NCBI RefSeq assembly: GCF_040939305.1
Contig: NZ_CP162511.1
Location: 1,984,001 to 2,048,000 of the forward strand
From: Herbiconiux sp. A18JL235
GTDB taxonomy: Bacteria; Actinomycetota; Actinomycetes; Actinomycetales; Microbacteriaceae
Reading direction: 5' to 3'
Length of the DNA: 64,000 bases
Positions 26,670 to 36,091 of the stretch are shown in pieces. The position numbers and the translations under genes were made by a program. Under the pieces are notes generated by a model that did no database searches, had not been told where the DNA came from, and worked only from the letters and a program-made list of their open reading frames with translations. How positions within the stretch are numbered: position 1 is the first letter of the stretch; each line of letters starts with the position of its first letter.

Positions 26670-27409
26670 CCGGCAGTGCTCTGCGCATCCTCCACCTGTT
26701 CCCCCGGCTGCTCGGGCTGAACGGTGAGGCCGGCAACGTCGAGATCCTGAGGCTGCGCGCGGAGTGGCGCGGGCTGCCCGTCGAGGTCACCCGCTACGAC
26801 GGGGGCGAGCCGGTCGGCTTCGCGGATGCCGATCTCGTGTTCATCGGAAGCGGACCGGTCTCGGCAGAGGTGATCGCGCATCCGCTCGTGCTGACGATCG
26901 CGGCCCCGCTGCGGGAGCTCGCGGCCGACGGTGTGCCTTTCCTGGCGATCGGCGCCGGGTTCCAGCTGCTCGGCGAGAGTGTGACCCTCGAGAACGGCGA
27001 GGTGCTCGAAGGCGCCGGGGTGTTCCCCGTCACGACCCGCCACGGCGGCACCCGCGTGGTGGGCGATTTCGTGCTCGACTCGCCCCGGCTCGGTCCCGTC
27101 GTCGGCTTCGAGAACCGCGGCTCGTTCGTGGAGGTCGGCCCCCACGAGACCCTCGGCCGGGTCGTCTACGGTCGCGGCAACACCGAGACCCCCGGCAACG
27201 AGGGCTTCTGGGAGGGCAACCTGCTCGGCACCCACATGCACGGGCCGCTCCTCGCGAACAACCCCGTCATCGCCGACTCCCTCCTCGACACCGCCCGTCT
27301 CCGCCGCGGACTCGACTACACCACCCCCGACCCCGACGCCCTCCGCGTGATCGACGAGCGAGCCCGCCAGGCTCGCGCGACCATCGCCGCTCGGCCGCTG
27401 AGCGAGTAA
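26666..27409 (+). CDS. gatD: GatD-like glutamine amidotransferase lacking its catalytic Cys
   Basis: 247 residues of the GatD (CobB/CobQ-type class I glutaminase) family. Seen: LRILHLFPRLLGLNGEAGNV at the N-terminus, the nucleophile-elbow region FLAIGAGFQLLGESV and the His region GTHMHGPLL (His190/192). In active GatD the elbow reads ICGGYQLLG; here the Cys position is Gly96 and the protein contains no Cys at all, so it cannot release ammonia from glutamine by the usual mechanism. The DNA (ATC GGC GCC GGG TTC) is unambiguous. Genuine gene: coupled to murT, full length, in frame. Confidence 0.88.
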   Translation: MTGSALRILHLFPRLLGLNGEAGNVEILRLRAEWRGLPVEVTRYDGGEPVGFADADLVFIGSGPVSAEVIAHPLVLTIAAPLRELAADGVPFLAIGAGFQLLGESVTLENGEVLEGAGVFPVTTRHGGTRVVGDFVLDSPRLGPVVGFENRGSFVEVGPHETLGRVVYGRGNTETPGNEGFWEGNLLGTHMHGPLLANNPVIADSLLDTARLRRGLDYTTPDPDALRVIDERARQARATIAARPLSE

Positions 27410-27488
27410 CCCGAGGGCGCGGGTCGCCTCGCGGCGCTGCACACCGACCCCCGAGGGTGCCCGCCCCGCGCAAGGCGCCCCCACGGCT

Positions 27489-27542
27489 TTAGTCGCGCAA
27501 AGTGCTCGCATTCCCGGGAATGGGGACACTTCGGGCGACTAA
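27489..27542. repeat. 54-bp nested palindrome in the gatD-parE intergenic region
   Basis: Three symmetric layers share one centre (27515/27516): outer TTAGTCGC/GCGACTAA (27489-27496, 27535-27542), middle AAAGTG/CACTT (27499-27504, 27527-27531), inner 14-bp perfect palindrome CATTCCCGGGAATG (27509-27522). It lies in the 310-bp gap (27410-27719) between the convergent gatD and parE genes, where I see no gene. It may be a bidirectional terminator, an operator or a small dispersed palindromic repeat. Confidence 0.6.
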
Positions 27543-27683
27543 CTAGGGGCGAGCTCACTCTGCCCGAGCTTCGGCGCGGGGTCCGACGCAACGGGCTCTT
27601 ATCAACGACCCAGGGTGAGTGCGCGGCCGCGAAGCGACCGCACACTCACATGTCGCGGCGCGCCGCAGAAGCGGCGGCGCGCC

Positions 27684-27716
27684 CCGGCGGGGCCGCGCGC
27701 AGCACGGCCCCGCCGG
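27684..27716 (-). terminator. GC-rich hairpin after parE
   Basis: 12-bp perfect arms 27684-27695 and 27705-27716 (CCGGCGGGGCCG) with a 9-nt loop, starting 4 bp past the parE stop on the minus strand. Confidence 0.55.
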
Positions 27717-27719
27717 CAG

Positions 27720-29807
27720 CTAGACATCGATGCGCTCGCGCGAGAGCGCGTCTGATCCCTGGATGATGAACTCCTTGCGGGGGGCGACGTCGTCGCCCAT
27801 GAGGAGGTCGAACATGTGCTCGGCGGCCGCCGCGTCGGCGACTCCGACGCGGCGGAGGGTGCGGTAGCGCTTGTCCATGGTGGTGGAGGCGAGCTGGTCG
27901 GCGTCCATCTCGCCGAGGCCCTTGTAGCGCTGGATGGGGTCTTGGTAGCGGCGGTTCGACTTCTTGAGCGATGCCAGCACACCCTGCAGTTCGGCCTCGG
28001 AGTAGGTGTAGATGGTCTCGTTCGGCTTGGAGCCGGGGTTGATGGCGACCACCCGGTGCAGCGGCGGGACGGCCGCATAGACCCTCCCGTCTTCGATGAG
28101 GGGGCGCATGTAGCGGAAGAACAGGGTGAGCAGCAGGGTGCGGATGTGCGCCCCGTCGACGTCGGCGTCGCTCATCAGGATGATCTTGCCGTACCGGGCC
28201 GCCGACAGGTCGAAGGAGCGGCCGGAGCCCGCCCCGATGACCTGGATGATCGACGCGCACTCCGCGTTCGAGAGCATGTCGGCCACCGTGGCCTTCTGTA
28301 CGTTGAGGATCTTGCCACGGATGGGCAGCAACGCCTGGAACTCGCTGTTGCGGGCGAGTTTCGCGGTGCCGAGCGCGGAGTCGCCCTCGACGATGAACAG
28401 CTCGCTCTGCGCGACGTCGCTGCTGCGGCAGTCGACGAGCTTCGCGGGCAGCGACGATGACTCGAGTGCGTTCTTGCGGCGCTGGGTCTCTTTGTGGGCG
28501 CGCGCCGAGATGCGGGACTTCATCTCGGCGACGACCTTGTCGAGCACGAGCGCGGTCTGCGCCTTGTCGTCGCGCTTGGCCGACGAGAACCGCTCGGCGA
28601 GCCCCTTCGTGACGACGTTGGAGACGATCGCACGAACGGCGGGCGTGCCGAGGATCTCCTTCGTCTGCCCCTCGAACTGCGGTTCGGGCAGACGCACGGT
28701 GAGCACGGCGGTGAGCCCGGCGAGCACGTCGTCTTTCTCGAGCTTGTCGTTGCCGACCTTGAGCCGGCGAGCATTGGCCTCGACGGCCTGCCTCAGGAAC
28801 TTCAGCAGGCCCGCTTCGAACCCGGCCTGGTGGGTGCCGCCCTTCGGGGTCGAGATGATGTTGACGAAGCTGCGGAAAGCGGTGTCGTAGCCGACGCCCC
28901 AGCGCAGAGCAAGGTCGACGGTGCACTCCCGGGTGAGCTCGGTGGGCACCATCGCCCCGCTGTCGCTCAGCACGGGCACGGTCTCCTTGAAGGTGCCGCT
29001 GCCCTGGATGCGCCAGATCTCGGTAAGGGGTGAGTCGGTGGCGAGGTGGTCGACGAATTCTGAGATGCCTCCCTCGAACCGGAAGGAATCGGTGCGGGGC
29101 TCGTCGCCGCGTTCGTCGTCGATGCTGATCTCGAGGCCCGGAACGAGGAACGCGGTCTGCCGCGCGCGCACGAGGAGCTCGTCACTCTGGAACTCGGCGC
29201 CCTTCGTGAAGATCTGCCTGTCGGCCCAGTAGCGCACCCGCGTGCCCGTCTTCGCCTTGGCGACCTTGCCGACGACCCGCAGTTCGCTGCGCTTGTCGAA
29301 CGGGGTGAACGGCGCATCCGGGCTGGGTTCCTTGCCGCCGTCGTCGAAGACGCCGGGCTCGCCGCGGTGGAACGACATGGCCCAGGTCTTCCCGTCGCGG
29401 TCGACCTCGACATCGAGCCGTTCGGAAAGGGCGTTCACCACCGAGGCGCCCACCCCGTGGAGGCCACCGGATGCGGCGTACGATCCCGACCCGAACTTGC
29501 CGCCCGCGTGCAGCTTGGTGAACACGACCTCGACGCCCGAGAGCCCCGTCTTCGGTTCGATGTCGACCGGGATGCCCCGGGCGGTGTCGCGCACCTCGAC
29601 GCTGCCGTCGTCGTGCAGCACGACGCCGATGGAGGTGCCGTGGCCGGCGAGCGCCTCGTCGACGGAGTTGTCGATGATCTCCCAGAGGCAGTGCATGAGG
29701 CCGCGCGAGTCGGTCGACCCGATGTACATGCCGGGGCGTTTGCGCACCGCCTCGAGCCCTTCGAGCACGGAGAGGTGTCTGGCGGAGTAGTCGGACGCTG
29801 ATGCCAC
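27720..29807 (-). CDS. parE: type IIA topoisomerase B subunit (ParE/GyrB-like)
   Basis: 695-residue ATPase subunit of a second gyrase/topoisomerase IV. Seen: GHKL ATPase motifs EIIDNSVDEALAGH, DTARGIPVDI, GGLHGVGASVVNALSE, and the QTK-loop region; TOPRIM motifs IVEGDSALGTAKLARN, LPIRGKILNVQKA and MSDADVDGAHIRTLLL. Where gyrases have EGDSAGGSAK, this has SALGTAK. The partner parC lies upstream on the same strand, separated by a small gene on the other strand. GTG start with a leaderless -10 box. Naming ParE follows actinobacterial usage; supercoiling versus decatenation cannot be told from sequence. Confidence 0.92.
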   Translation of the reverse strand: MASASDYSARHLSVLEGLEAVRKRPGMYIGSTDSRGLMHCLWEIIDNSVDEALAGHGTSIGVVLHDDGSVEVRDTARGIPVDIEPKTGLSGVEVVFTKLHAGGKFGSGSYAASGGLHGVGASVVNALSERLDVEVDRDGKTWAMSFHRGEPGVFDDGGKEPSPDAPFTPFDKRSELRVVGKVAKAKTGTRVRYWADRQIFTKGAEFQSDELLVRARQTAFLVPGLEISIDDERGDEPRTDSFRFEGGISEFVDHLATDSPLTEIWRIQGSGTFKETVPVLSDSGAMVPTELTRECTVDLALRWGVGYDTAFRSFVNIISTPKGGTHQAGFEAGLLKFLRQAVEANARRLKVGNDKLEKDDVLAGLTAVLTVRLPEPQFEGQTKEILGTPAVRAIVSNVVTKGLAERFSSAKRDDKAQTALVLDKVVAEMKSRISARAHKETQRRKNALESSSLPAKLVDCRSSDVAQSELFIVEGDSALGTAKLARNSEFQALLPIRGKILNVQKATVADMLSNAECASIIQVIGAGSGRSFDLSAARYGKIILMSDADVDGAHIRTLLLTLFFRYMRPLIEDGRVYAAVPPLHRVVAINPGSKPNETIYTYSEAELQGVLASLKKSNRRYQDPIQRYKGLGEMDADQLASTTMDKRYRTLRRVGVADAAAAEHMFDLLMGDDVAPRKEFIIQGSDALSRERIDV

Positions 29808-29813
29808 CCGTCA

Positions 29814-29819
29814 AGGCTA
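29814..29819 (-). promoter_or_regulatory. -10 box, leaderless parE promoter
   Basis: TAGCCT on the minus strand, six bases (TGACGG), then the GTG start. It shows that parE has its own promoter and is not simply read through from parC. Confidence 0.5.
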
Positions 29820-29998
29820 CTTGCCGCCTCCGACAGCGGGCGCCACGACACCCGCCCGGGGTGCTTCCTGCCGGGCGCCGAGGCGAACGCACACTACGCG
29901 CACAGCGAAACGCAACCGGATTGAGTCCTGACCGTGATGGAACAGTGCTTGGATGGCTGTACCAGTCAGTCACCGTTCGAGCCGTTAAGGAGCAGAAG

Positions 29999-30229
29999 AT
30001 GCACACCGTTGCAACAGAACCCGGCGCTGTTTCCGATCTCGAGAACGCTTACCAGCTCACGGCGGCCGACCGCTGCGACAGCTGTGGAGCGCAGGCCTAC
30101 ATCCGCGTCGACATGCCGTCGGGAGCCGAGTTGCTCTTCTGCGCGCACCACGGTCGCAAGTACCAGGAGAAGCTCTCCCAGGTCGCGACCGGCTGGCACG
30201 ACGAGTCGTCCAAACTGCTGAACGACTAG
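29999..30229 (+). CDS. DUF7455 small zinc-finger protein
   Basis: 76 residues, recognised as the DUF7455 family of small actinobacterial proteins. Zinc ligands: CDSCG (about residues 26-29) and CAHHGRKY (about 48-51). Strong ribosome site AAGGAG seven bases before the ATG. It is encoded on the strand opposite to parE and parC and sits exactly between them, an arrangement I recall as common in actinobacteria. Function unknown; the zinc finger could be structural. Confidence 0.85.
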   Translation: MHTVATEPGAVSDLENAYQLTAADRCDSCGAQAYIRVDMPSGAELLFCAHHGRKYQEKLSQVATGWHDESSKLLND

Positions 30230-30252
30230 CGCTGTCGCCCCGCCCGCCGAGC

Positions 30253-32745
30253 TCAGCTCGCGGAGCGGGCCGACCCGATCGAACCCACGACGCCGCTCAG
30301 AGCCGCCCCCGACGCATCGCGCCGGGCCCCCACCTCGGGGAGGCTCCGGGCGGCGCCGTCGTTTCCGACGGCGAGGGCGGGCGCGACGCCGGCCCACGCC
30401 ACCGTGAGCACGTCTTCGCCCTTCAAGAAGCGGTGGGCGCGCACGCCGCCGGTGGCTCGACCCTTGGGCGGGAACTCGGCGAAGTCGGAGACCTTGCCGC
30501 TCCCGGCGTCGGTGCCGGCCAGCGTGGAGGTGCTGCCCGCGATGGTCACCACCACCGCATCCTGCCCGTCGGGCACCGACCCGAACCAGATGACGGATGC
30601 TCCGGCAGCCAGGTTGATCCCCGCCATTCCCCCTGCGGCGGCACCCTGGGGCCGCACGCTCGCCTGGAAGAAGCGCAGCAATTGGGCGTCTGAGGTGATG
30701 AAGACGAGCTCGTCGTCTTCGGAGTGCTGCGCGGCGCCCACCACGGAGTCGCCCGGCTTCAGCGCGATGATCTCGAAGTCGGGTCGCGCGGGGTAGGTGC
30801 CCGGGGCGACCCGTTTCACGACACCCTGGGCGGTGCCGAGCGAGACGGGCACGGGGGAGTCGAGCGACACCAGCGCCACGACCTTCTCCCGCTTCGTGTC
30901 GAGCGCGAGGTACTCGCCCACCTTCACGCCCGCGCCGAGTTGCACCGACGAGGCCGGTACGGCCGGCAGGTCGAGCACGGGCATGCGCACGAGCCGCCCT
31001 GCATCGGTGATGGCGCCGATCTCGGAGCGGCGGGTGGTGACGACCTCGCTGCGGATGGCGTCGTGCTTGCTGCGGCGCACCGGAGCCGTCGGCGCACCGA
31101 GCGCCGAGCCGATGCCGGAGCCGGCTGCCCCCTCCGCGTCCTCGCGGTCGACCCGCACGACCCGCCCTGTGGTGCTGAGGTACACGACGCAGGGCACGTC
31201 GGTGACCTCGAGCACGGGGGCGGCGCGTCGCGACGCCGCAGGAAGCGCGGGCCGCGCCTCGGTGAGCAACGTACGGCGCGGCGTGCCGTACTTCTCGGCG
31301 ACCTCGTCGAGCTCGTCGGAGACGGCCTTGCGGATGAGCGCCGGGTCTCCGAGCAGCGCCTCCAGCTGGGCGATCTCGGCCTGCAGCTGGTCGCGCTCGG
31401 CCTCGAGCTCGATGCGCGAGAACTTGGTGAGCCGGCGCAATCGCAGTTCGAGGATGTAGTCGGCCTGCAGCACGCTCAGCTCGAACACGTCGATGAGGCG
31501 CACGCGCGCCTGCTCCGTGTCGTCGCTTCCGCGGATGACCTGGATGACCTCGTCGATGTCGAGGATCGCGATGAGGAGGCCCTCCACCAGGTGCAGCCGC
31601 TCGCGGCGCCGATCGAGTCGGTAGCGGGTGCGACGAGTGACGACGTCGATGCGGTGGTTGACGTAGACCACGAGCAGGTCGCGGAGGCCGAGCGTGAGCG
31701 GCCCGCCGTCGACCAGGGCGACGTTGTTGATGTTGAACCCGTCTTCGAGCGGCGTCAGCTTGTAGAGCTGCTCGAGCACGGCCGCGGGGTCGAAGCCGGT
31801 CTTGATTCCGATGACCAGGCGCAACCCGTTCGTGCGGTCGGTGAGGTCGGTGACGTCGCTGATGCCCTGGATCTTCTTGGCGGTCACGCCGTCCTTGATC
31901 TTCGCGATCACCTTCTCGGGGCCCACGAGGTACGGCAGCTCGGTGACGACGAGCCCGGTCTTGCGGGGCGTGAGGTTCTCGATCGACACCTTCGCCCGGG
32001 TCTTGAAGGCTCCGCGGCCGGTCTCGTAGGCGTCGCGCACGCCCGCGAGGCCGACGATCGTGCCGCCACCCGGCAGGTCGGGGCCGGGGATGAACGTCAT
32101 CAGCTCGTCCAGCGTCGCATCGGGGTTCTCGATGAGGTACCTGGCACCCGCGACGACCTCGATGAGGTTGTGCGGTGCCATGTTCGTCGCCATGCCGACC
32201 GCGATGCCGCTCGCTCCGTTGACCAGGAGGTTCGGGATGGCGGCGGGGAGCACGTCGGGCTGGGTGAGCTGGTTGTCGTAGTTCGGCACGAAGTCGACGA
32301 CGTCTTCGTCGAGGCCCTCCACCATGGTCATGGCGGGGGAGTCGAGCCGGGCCTCGGTGTAGCGCGGGGCGGCCGGCCCGTCGTCGGGCGAACCGAAATT
32401 GCCGTGGCCGTCGATGAGCGGAACCCGCATGGTCCACGACTGGGCGAGTCGCACCAGGGCGTCGTAGATGGCGGTGTCGCCGTGCGGGTGGAGCTTGCCC
32501 ATCACCTCGCCGACGACGCGGGCGCTCTTGACGTGCCCGCGGTCGGGGCGCAGCCCCATCTCGCTCATCATGTACAGGATGCGGCGCTGCACCGGCTTCA
32601 ATCCGTCGCGCGCATCGGGGAGCGCGCGCGAATAGATGACCGAGTACGCGTACTCGAGGAACGAATCCTGCATCTCGGTGGCGACGTCGACGTCGAGGAT
32701 CTTCTCGACCGCGCTCTCGGAGGGATCGTTCTTCGCTTGTGTCAT
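30253..32745 (-). CDS. parC: type IIA topoisomerase A subunit (ParC/GyrA-like)
   Basis: 830-residue DNA cleavage subunit. Seen: the quinolone-resistance region [37 protein letters not shown], and the active-site Tyr in [10 protein letters not shown]; a long coiled-coil arm (about 400-480) and a C-terminal beta-pinwheel (about 500-800). No GyrA-box (QRRGGKG) is visible in the pinwheel, which favours ParC/topoisomerase IV type over true gyrase. The ATG at 32745 begins MTQAKNDPS; longer frames upstream are not conserved. Confidence 0.92.
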   Translation of the reverse strand: MTQAKNDPSESAVEKILDVDVATEMQDSFLEYAYSVIYSRALPDARDGLKPVQRRILYMMSEMGLRPDRGHVKSARVVGEVMGKLHPHGDTAIYDALVRLAQSWTMRVPLIDGHGNFGSPDDGPAAPRYTEARLDSPAMTMVEGLDEDVVDFVPNYDNQLTQPDVLPAAIPNLLVNGASGIAVGMATNMAPHNLIEVVAGARYLIENPDATLDELMTFIPGPDLPGGGTIVGLAGVRDAYETGRGAFKTRAKVSIENLTPRKTGLVVTELPYLVGPEKVIAKIKDGVTAKKIQGISDVTDLTDRTNGLRLVIGIKTGFDPAAVLEQLYKLTPLEDGFNINNVALVDGGPLTLGLRDLLVVYVNHRIDVVTRRTRYRLDRRRERLHLVEGLLIAILDIDEVIQVIRGSDDTEQARVRLIDVFELSVLQADYILELRLRRLTKFSRIELEAERDQLQAEIAQLEALLGDPALIRKAVSDELDEVAEKYGTPRRTLLTEARPALPAASRRAAPVLEVTDVPCVVYLSTTGRVVRVDREDAEGAAGSGIGSALGAPTAPVRRSKHDAIRSEVVTTRRSEIGAITDAGRLVRMPVLDLPAVPASSVQLGAGVKVGEYLALDTKREKVVALVSLDSPVPVSLGTAQGVVKRVAPGTYPARPDFEIIALKPGDSVVGAAQHSEDDELVFITSDAQLLRFFQASVRPQGAAAGGMAGINLAAGASVIWFGSVPDGQDAVVVTIAGSTSTLAGTDAGSGKVSDFAEFPPKGRATGGVRAHRFLKGEDVLTVAWAGVAPALAVGNDGAARSLPEVGARRDASGAALSGVVGSIGSARSAS

Positions 32746-32786
32746 TCCTGTTTTTCTGAAAGAGGTGCTGTGCCAGACTTGGCCGA

Positions 32787-33935
32787 ATGTCCACCATGCT
32801 ACCGACGCGTGCCGCGGGGGAGCCGACGCTCGCCGACGTGTTGCCGAGTTGCGTCGCGTCGCTCGGCGGCGGGGCGAACCGGCTGGGTCTGCCTCCGGCC
32901 TCTCGGGGTGTCGTGGTGCTGGTCGACGGCCTCGGCGCCGCAGCCCTGCGGGCCCGTGTCGGGCACGCACGCGCGCTGGCCCGCCTGTTCACCAAGCGCG
33001 CCGTGCTCTCGAGCGGCTTCCCCACGACGACCGCTGCCGCCCTCGCCAGCCTCGCCACCGGCACGGCACCCGGGCAGCACGGGCTCGTCGGCTACACGGC
33101 CCTCGTGCCCGCGGCCGGGCGCGTGCTCAACCAGCTCTCCGGCTGGAACGACGCCATGCCACCGGCCACCTGGCAGCGCCGGCCGACGGTCTTCGAGCGG
33201 GCGGCCGAGGCCGGCGGCGCCTCCGCCGCCATCGGTCCGGCCCAGTACGCCGATTCCGGCCTCACCCGGGCCATTCTCCGCGGCGCCGTGTACACGCCGG
33301 CCCGCAGTATCGCCGACCGCTTCGCCGCCGCGCGCCGGGTGCTCGACGAGGGGTCGGCCGAGCTCGTCTACCTGTACGTGCCCGAGCTCGATCAGCTCGC
33401 GCACGCGAAGGGGTGGGAATCCGACCGCTGGCTCGCGGCCCTCGAAGCGCTCGACGCCGAGTTCGGCGCGTTCGAACGCACGCTCCGCCGGGGGGAGGGC
33501 CTGCTGCTGACCGCCGACCACGGCGTGGTCGACGTGCCTGCGACATCGCAGATCGTCTTCGGTGAGGCACCCGAGCTCGTCGCCGGCGTCGAGCACGTGG
33601 GCGGCGACCCGCGCTGCCTGCAGCTCTACCTGGCTCCGGATGCGTCGGCAGCCGAGCGCGAACGGCTCGCGGATGCTTGGCGGGCGAGCGAGAGCACCCG
33701 CGCCTGGGTCGCGACGCGCGAGGAGGCCGTGGGTGCCGGGTGGTTCGGTGACGTCGACGGCGAGGTGCTTCCCCGCATCGGCGACGTACTCGTCGCGGCT
33801 CGCAAACTCGTCGCCTATTACGACGGTCGCGGGGGCGATACGAGCGGCAGGTCGATGATCGGCCAGCACGGCTCCCTCACCGCGGAAGAGACGATGGTGC
33901 CTCTGCTGCGCGCGGGAGCCTACGCGGCGGGCTGA
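32787..33935 (+). CDS. alkaline-phosphatase-superfamily phosphodiesterase/nucleotide pyrophosphatase
   Basis: 382 residues. Metal and nucleophile motifs of the nucleotide pyrophosphatase/phosphodiesterase branch: VVVLVDGLG (metal Asp), [17 protein letters not shown] (nucleophile Thr), [11 protein letters not shown] (Asp and His) and LTADHGVVD (Asp-His). No signal peptide, so probably cytoplasmic. Normal length for the actinobacterial family that is often found next to sepH, as here (25 bp, convergent). Substrate unknown. Confidence 0.85.
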   Translation: MSTMLPTRAAGEPTLADVLPSCVASLGGGANRLGLPPASRGVVVLVDGLGAAALRARVGHARALARLFTKRAVLSSGFPTTTAAALASLATGTAPGQHGLVGYTALVPAAGRVLNQLSGWNDAMPPATWQRRPTVFERAAEAGGASAAIGPAQYADSGLTRAILRGAVYTPARSIADRFAAARRVLDEGSAELVYLYVPELDQLAHAKGWESDRWLAALEALDAEFGAFERTLRRGEGLLLTADHGVVDVPATSQIVFGEAPELVAGVEHVGGDPRCLQLYLAPDASAAERERLADAWRASESTRAWVATREEAVGAGWFGDVDGEVLPRIGDVLVAARKLVAYYDGRGGDTSGRSMIGQHGSLTAEETMVPLLRAGAYAAG

Positions 33936-33959
33936 GAGCCCACCCCGACACGCGCCGCG

Positions 33960-35090
33960 CTAGGCCGGGTCGTCCTCGCTGCGTGCGCCGAAGACGATCT
34001 CGTCCCAGCTCGGCATCGCCGCCCGCTGGCGCCGTGCGGCCGTCTGCTTGGCGCGGGTGTCGGGCGCGGGGGTGCCCTCGGCATCGACCGTGGGCTCGGG
34101 CTCGAGCCCCGGCAGCGGGGTGTCGACCGGTTCTGCCGGCGGGGCCGATACGGCCCGCGGGCCGGAGAAGACGGGGTGCTCGTCGACGGGGTTGCCGTCG
34201 AAGGTGGCGGCCTCGCGCTCCCCGCGCCGACGCCTGAGCGCCTCGAGCAGGTCGGCGGTCTGGTTGTGGTCGGCCGTGTCGGAGTCGTCGGAAGCGCGTT
34301 TCACGGAGTAGGCGTCGAAGGGGCGCGGCTCCCGGGTGCCGAGCGGGCGGGGAGGCAGCTCTCGGGCCGCGGTCTCCGCGGTGGTCGTGGCTGCAGCATC
34401 CGTCGTCTCGGTCGGAGCGGCGGCAGCCGGCTGCTCGCGATCGAGGGGGGAGAAGGCCCCGCTGTCGAAGCGGGAGTCGTCGTCGCTCGGCAACCCGACG
34501 GCGCGGAGCCTCGGGATGAGGCCCTCGGTGAGCTCGCCGTGGCGCGAGAGCGTCGTCGCCTCGTTGTTCAGCGGAGTGAGGACGTGCCGCTTCGGGTCGA
34601 ACTGCCAGCGGGCGTCGTGCTCGATCTCCCTGGAAGTGAAGGTGAGCTTCACCGTCCAGCCCGTCTCGTCCTTCCAGCTGGCCCAGCGCACGTCGCGGGC
34701 GTCGAGACCCTCGAGGCGCTCCTCGAGCGCCTCGCCGAAGGTGGAGAGCGGCTCCTCGCCGAGCGGGTCGGCCGGTGAGGTGGGCTGCACGGCTACGCGG
34801 AGAGCGGAATCGACGATGAACTGGCGCTCGGCGACCACCGGGCCCTCGAAGCGTTCGACGTACTCCACCGAGGCCCCGGTGAGCTCGGCCACCTCTGCGG
34901 CGGAGAGGCCGGCACGGATGTGGGTCTGGATCTCGCGCGGCGGCACCTTCCGGCCGCCCGAGCCCGCGGCGATACCCTGCCTGAGCTTGGATCGGAGAAC
35001 CTCGTCGATGACGATCCTGAAGCGTTCGCCGCTGTCGCTCGAGACGACGAGCGCCTCGTCCTCGACGCCGACAACCGTCAATTCCTGCAT
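33960..35090 (-). CDS. sepH: septation protein SepH
   Basis: 376 residues. The N-terminal 190 are the DUF3071 domain typical of SepH, a positive regulator of FtsZ assembly in actinobacterial division: MQELTVVGVEDEALVVSSDS, IDEVLRSKLRQ, and the helix-turn-helix-like PREIQTHIRAGLSAAEVAEL. The rest is a disordered Pro/Asp/Glu/Ala-rich tail with a conserved C-terminal segment RRQRAAMPSWDEIVFGA. The start at 35090 is preceded by GGAGGG. The divergent DUF4193 gene is 200 bp away. Confidence 0.92.
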   Translation of the reverse strand: MQELTVVGVEDEALVVSSDSGERFRIVIDEVLRSKLRQGIAAGSGGRKVPPREIQTHIRAGLSAAEVAELTGASVEYVERFEGPVVAERQFIVDSALRVAVQPTSPADPLGEEPLSTFGEALEERLEGLDARDVRWASWKDETGWTVKLTFTSREIEHDARWQFDPKRHVLTPLNNEATTLSRHGELTEGLIPRLRAVGLPSDDDSRFDSGAFSPLDREQPAAAAPTETTDAAATTTAETAARELPPRPLGTREPRPFDAYSVKRASDDSDTADHNQTADLLEALRRRRGEREAATFDGNPVDEHPVFSGPRAVSAPPAEPVDTPLPGLEPEPTVDAEGTPAPDTRAKQTAARRQRAAMPSWDEIVFGARSEDDPA

Positions 35091-35289
35091 GGTGAAAGGC
35101 CCTCCAGAGGTCGCTGTTCGCTGACAGGATGACACGTCGCGGCTGCCGCGACGGGGAATGTTCCGGGCGCGCCGCAAGTTGATGGCCGCGTGAGTAATCA
35201 CTGCTCATTCGGCGGTTTGCTATTCCAGCCTCTTTGATGCAAACTAACGCCGCCGATTTTGTTAATGGGTATTCAAGAAGTGGATAGGC

Positions 35290-35583
35290 ATGGCGACTGA
35301 TTACGACGCACCGCGCAAGACCGATGACGACTCGGATTCGATCGAAGCGCTGAAGGAGCGGGTTCCGGACAAGATGTCCGGCGTCGTAGATGTCGATGAC
35401 GCCGACAACCCGGGCGGCTTCGAGCTGCCCGGAGCCGATCTCTCCGACCTCGATCTCGACGTCGTCGTCCTGCCCCCGCAGGCCGACGAGTTCACCTGCA
35501 TGAGCTGCTTCCTGGTGAAGCACCGTTCGCAGATCGATCACGAGGAGAAGTTCGGCGCGATCTGCGTGGAGTGCGCCTCCTAA
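35290..35583 (+). CDS. DUF4193 zinc-ribbon protein
   Basis: 97 residues, recognised as DUF4193, a conserved actinobacterial protein. Very acidic middle (VDVDDADN, DLSDLDLDVVVLPP) and a C-terminal four-Cys zinc ribbon: CMSC (about 69-72) and CVEC (near the end). Function unknown. The 200-bp region upstream, shared with sepH, is unusually A/T-rich for this genome and contains the inverted repeat GTTTGC (35215-35220)/GCAAAC (35236-35241) and probably the promoter; I could not fix a -35/-10 pair. Confidence 0.9.
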   Translation: MATDYDAPRKTDDDSDSIEALKERVPDKMSGVVDVDDADNPGGFELPGADLSDLDLDVVVLPPQADEFTCMSCFLVKHRSQIDHEEKFGAICVECAS

Positions 35584-35605
35584 GCGCCTCCCGCGGCACG
35601 CGCGC

Positions 35606-36052
35606 TCAGCGCATCGTCACCGCATCGATGAAATCGCCGGGACGCCGGGTCGACACCAGCCAGTAGGGTGTCGGATCCTGCGGATCGGCGATTCGCATGT
35701 TCACCACCGGGTCGATCCACCCCCTGATGCAGAGGTGGGCGCGCGCATCGAGCAGGCGGCCTCGCTGCAGGGCGGCATCCTGGCCCGTGTAGGCCTGGCA
35801 GTCTCCGACGAGGCGTTTTGCGATGCGGGCCCGCCCCACCCTCACCTCGTTCTCGGTCACCTCGAGCACGGGTGAGGTGGCGACGAGGATCACGACGATG
35901 CCCGCGTAGAGCACGAGCCCCACCACGAGGCCGACCAGCACGCCGGGAACCGTGGTGAGCGGTGCGAACACGATGGTGCTGGCGGGCAGGACGAGAGCTG
36001 TGGAGAGGTAGACCCAGAGCGACGGGTGGAGCCTCTCGCGGTAGTGCTGCAT
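35606..36052 (-). CDS. DUF3093 membrane protein
   Basis: 148 residues matching DUF3093. Starts YRERLHPSLWVYLSTALVLP, with two predicted transmembrane helices (about 12-35 and 38-60) and a cytoplasmic domain containing VTENEVRVGRARI and a C-terminal DPTPYWLVSTRRPGDFIDAV. Function unknown. It is divergently placed with dut (39 bp apart); this neighbourhood of dut, DUF3093 and DUF4193 is characteristic of actinobacteria. Confidence 0.88.
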   Translation of the reverse strand: MQHYRERLHPSLWVYLSTALVLPASTIVFAPLTTVPGVLVGLVVGLVLYAGIVVILVATSPVLEVTENEVRVGRARIAKRLVGDCQAYTGQDAALQRGRLLDARAHLCIRGWIDPVVNMRIADPQDPTPYWLVSTRRPGDFIDAVTMR

Positions 36053-36079
36053 GGCTCTATTCGATCATTCTTTCTGCAC

Positions 36080-36085
36080 TAGCCT
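36080..36085 (+). promoter_or_regulatory. -10 box, leaderless dut operon promoter
   Basis: TAGCCT, six bases (CGACTC), then the GTG start of dut. Confidence 0.55.
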
Positions 36086-36091
36086 CGACTC

